Below are positions 5,823-5,911 of a DNA stretch of 5,911 nucleotides, piece after piece. Position 1 is the stretch's first letter, and each line of letters begins with the position of its first letter. Both the position numbers and the translations under genes were made by a program. Source of the DNA: an uncultured bacterium (lineage in GTDB: Bacteria > Cyanobacteriota > Vampirovibrionia > Gastranaerophilales > Gastranaerophilaceae); the NCBI GenBank assembly GCA_902772945.1, contig CACYCU010000043.1, forward strand, positions 1 through 5,911, given 5' to 3'. The notes beneath the pieces were generated by a model that was given only the letters and a program-made list of their open reading frames with translations, did no database searches and had not been told where the DNA came from.

Positions 5823-5840
5823 ATCCTATCGGCTCTTTAT
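5802..5840. terminator. Strong hairpin between the acyltransferase and the tRNA, probable bidirectional terminator
   Basis: Arms 5802-5813 and 5829-5840 pair perfectly over 12 bp (ATAAAGAGCCGA with its complement). After one C-A mismatch, AGG/CCT adds 3 bp and closes a 7-nt loop (5818-5824). On either strand the distal arm ends CTCTTTAT, so the U tract is short. The outermost base pair uses 5840, the last base of the tRNA CCA. It lies between convergent transcription units and could end both. A processing or boundary role is also possible. Confidence 0.6.
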
Positions 5841-5911
5841 GGAGCGGGAGACGAGGCTCGAACTCGCGACATCCTCCTTGGCAAGGAGGCATTCTACCAC
5901 TGAATTACCCC
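5840..5911 (-). tRNA. tRNA-Gly (anticodon GCC), 5' end cut by the window
   Basis: Read on the minus strand, the sequence folds as a tRNA. The visible part of the 5' acceptor strand is GGGG, then TA, a D arm with AGTGGTA, and an anticodon stem CCTCC/GGAGG with loop TTGCCAA (5884..5878, anticodon GCC at 5882..5880). The T arm is GCGAG-TTCGAGC-CTCGT. The 3' acceptor strand CTCCCGC (5850..5844) is followed by discriminator T and an encoded CCA (5842..5840). Pairing to the 3' strand implies that about three 5' bases lie beyond the window. It is convergent with the acyltransferase operon and decodes GGC/GGU glycine codons. Confidence 0.96.

Noticed and set aside
1..5911. CRISPR array, insertion sequence or long direct repeats
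   Set aside because: No regularly spaced repeats, transposase frame or terminal inverted repeats were seen anywhere in the window.

Overview
The window is AT-rich: G+C is roughly 30 % by eye and lower still in the right-hand genes. It is bacterial, with a tRNA that encodes its CCA tail, a mix of strong Shine-Dalgarno (SD) sites and apparently SD-less starts, and Tad/Flp pilus and surface-glycan genes. Composition and protein style would fit a Gastranaerophilales/Vampirovibrionia-like gut bacterium (the non-photosynthetic sister group of Cyanobacteria) or another AT-rich anaerobe. That assignment is an inference, because no marker gene is present.

Left half, minus strand (3303 down to 1). A compact run reads glf (UDP-galactopyranose mutase), then galE (UDP-glucose 4-epimerase, sharing an ATGA overlap with glf), then cpaE/tadZ (a MinD-like Tad pilus localisation ATPase, 22 bp after galE), then the first ten codons of another gene that runs off the left edge. 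GalE and Glf are consecutive steps (UDP-Glc to UDP-Galp to UDP-Galf), so the pair supplies activated galactofuranose. The cpaE gene appears to have its own extended -10 promoter in the 22-bp gap.

Centre (3304-3390). An 87-bp divergent region carries two back-to-back promoters whose -35 boxes are 6 bp apart. One drives glf leftward and the other drives the glycan genes rightward.

Right half, plus strand (3391-5683). A 554-residue polytopic GT-C/GT39-like glycosyltransferase is followed 4 bp later by a left-handed beta-helix O-acyltransferase. Together they look like assembly and decoration enzymes for a surface glycan.

Right edge (5684-5911). A 156-bp segment with markedly higher G+C carries a possible 41-codon ORF and two hairpins. 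It is followed by a minus-strand tRNA-Gly(GCC) cut by the window edge.

The most interesting signal is that both the plus-strand glycosyltransferase (GTG start) and cpaE (ATG start) have an extended -10 box of the form TGTTATnnT ending exactly 6 nt before the start codon, with no SD. This predicts leaderless mRNAs. No CRISPR array, insertion sequence or clearly new defence-type system is visible.
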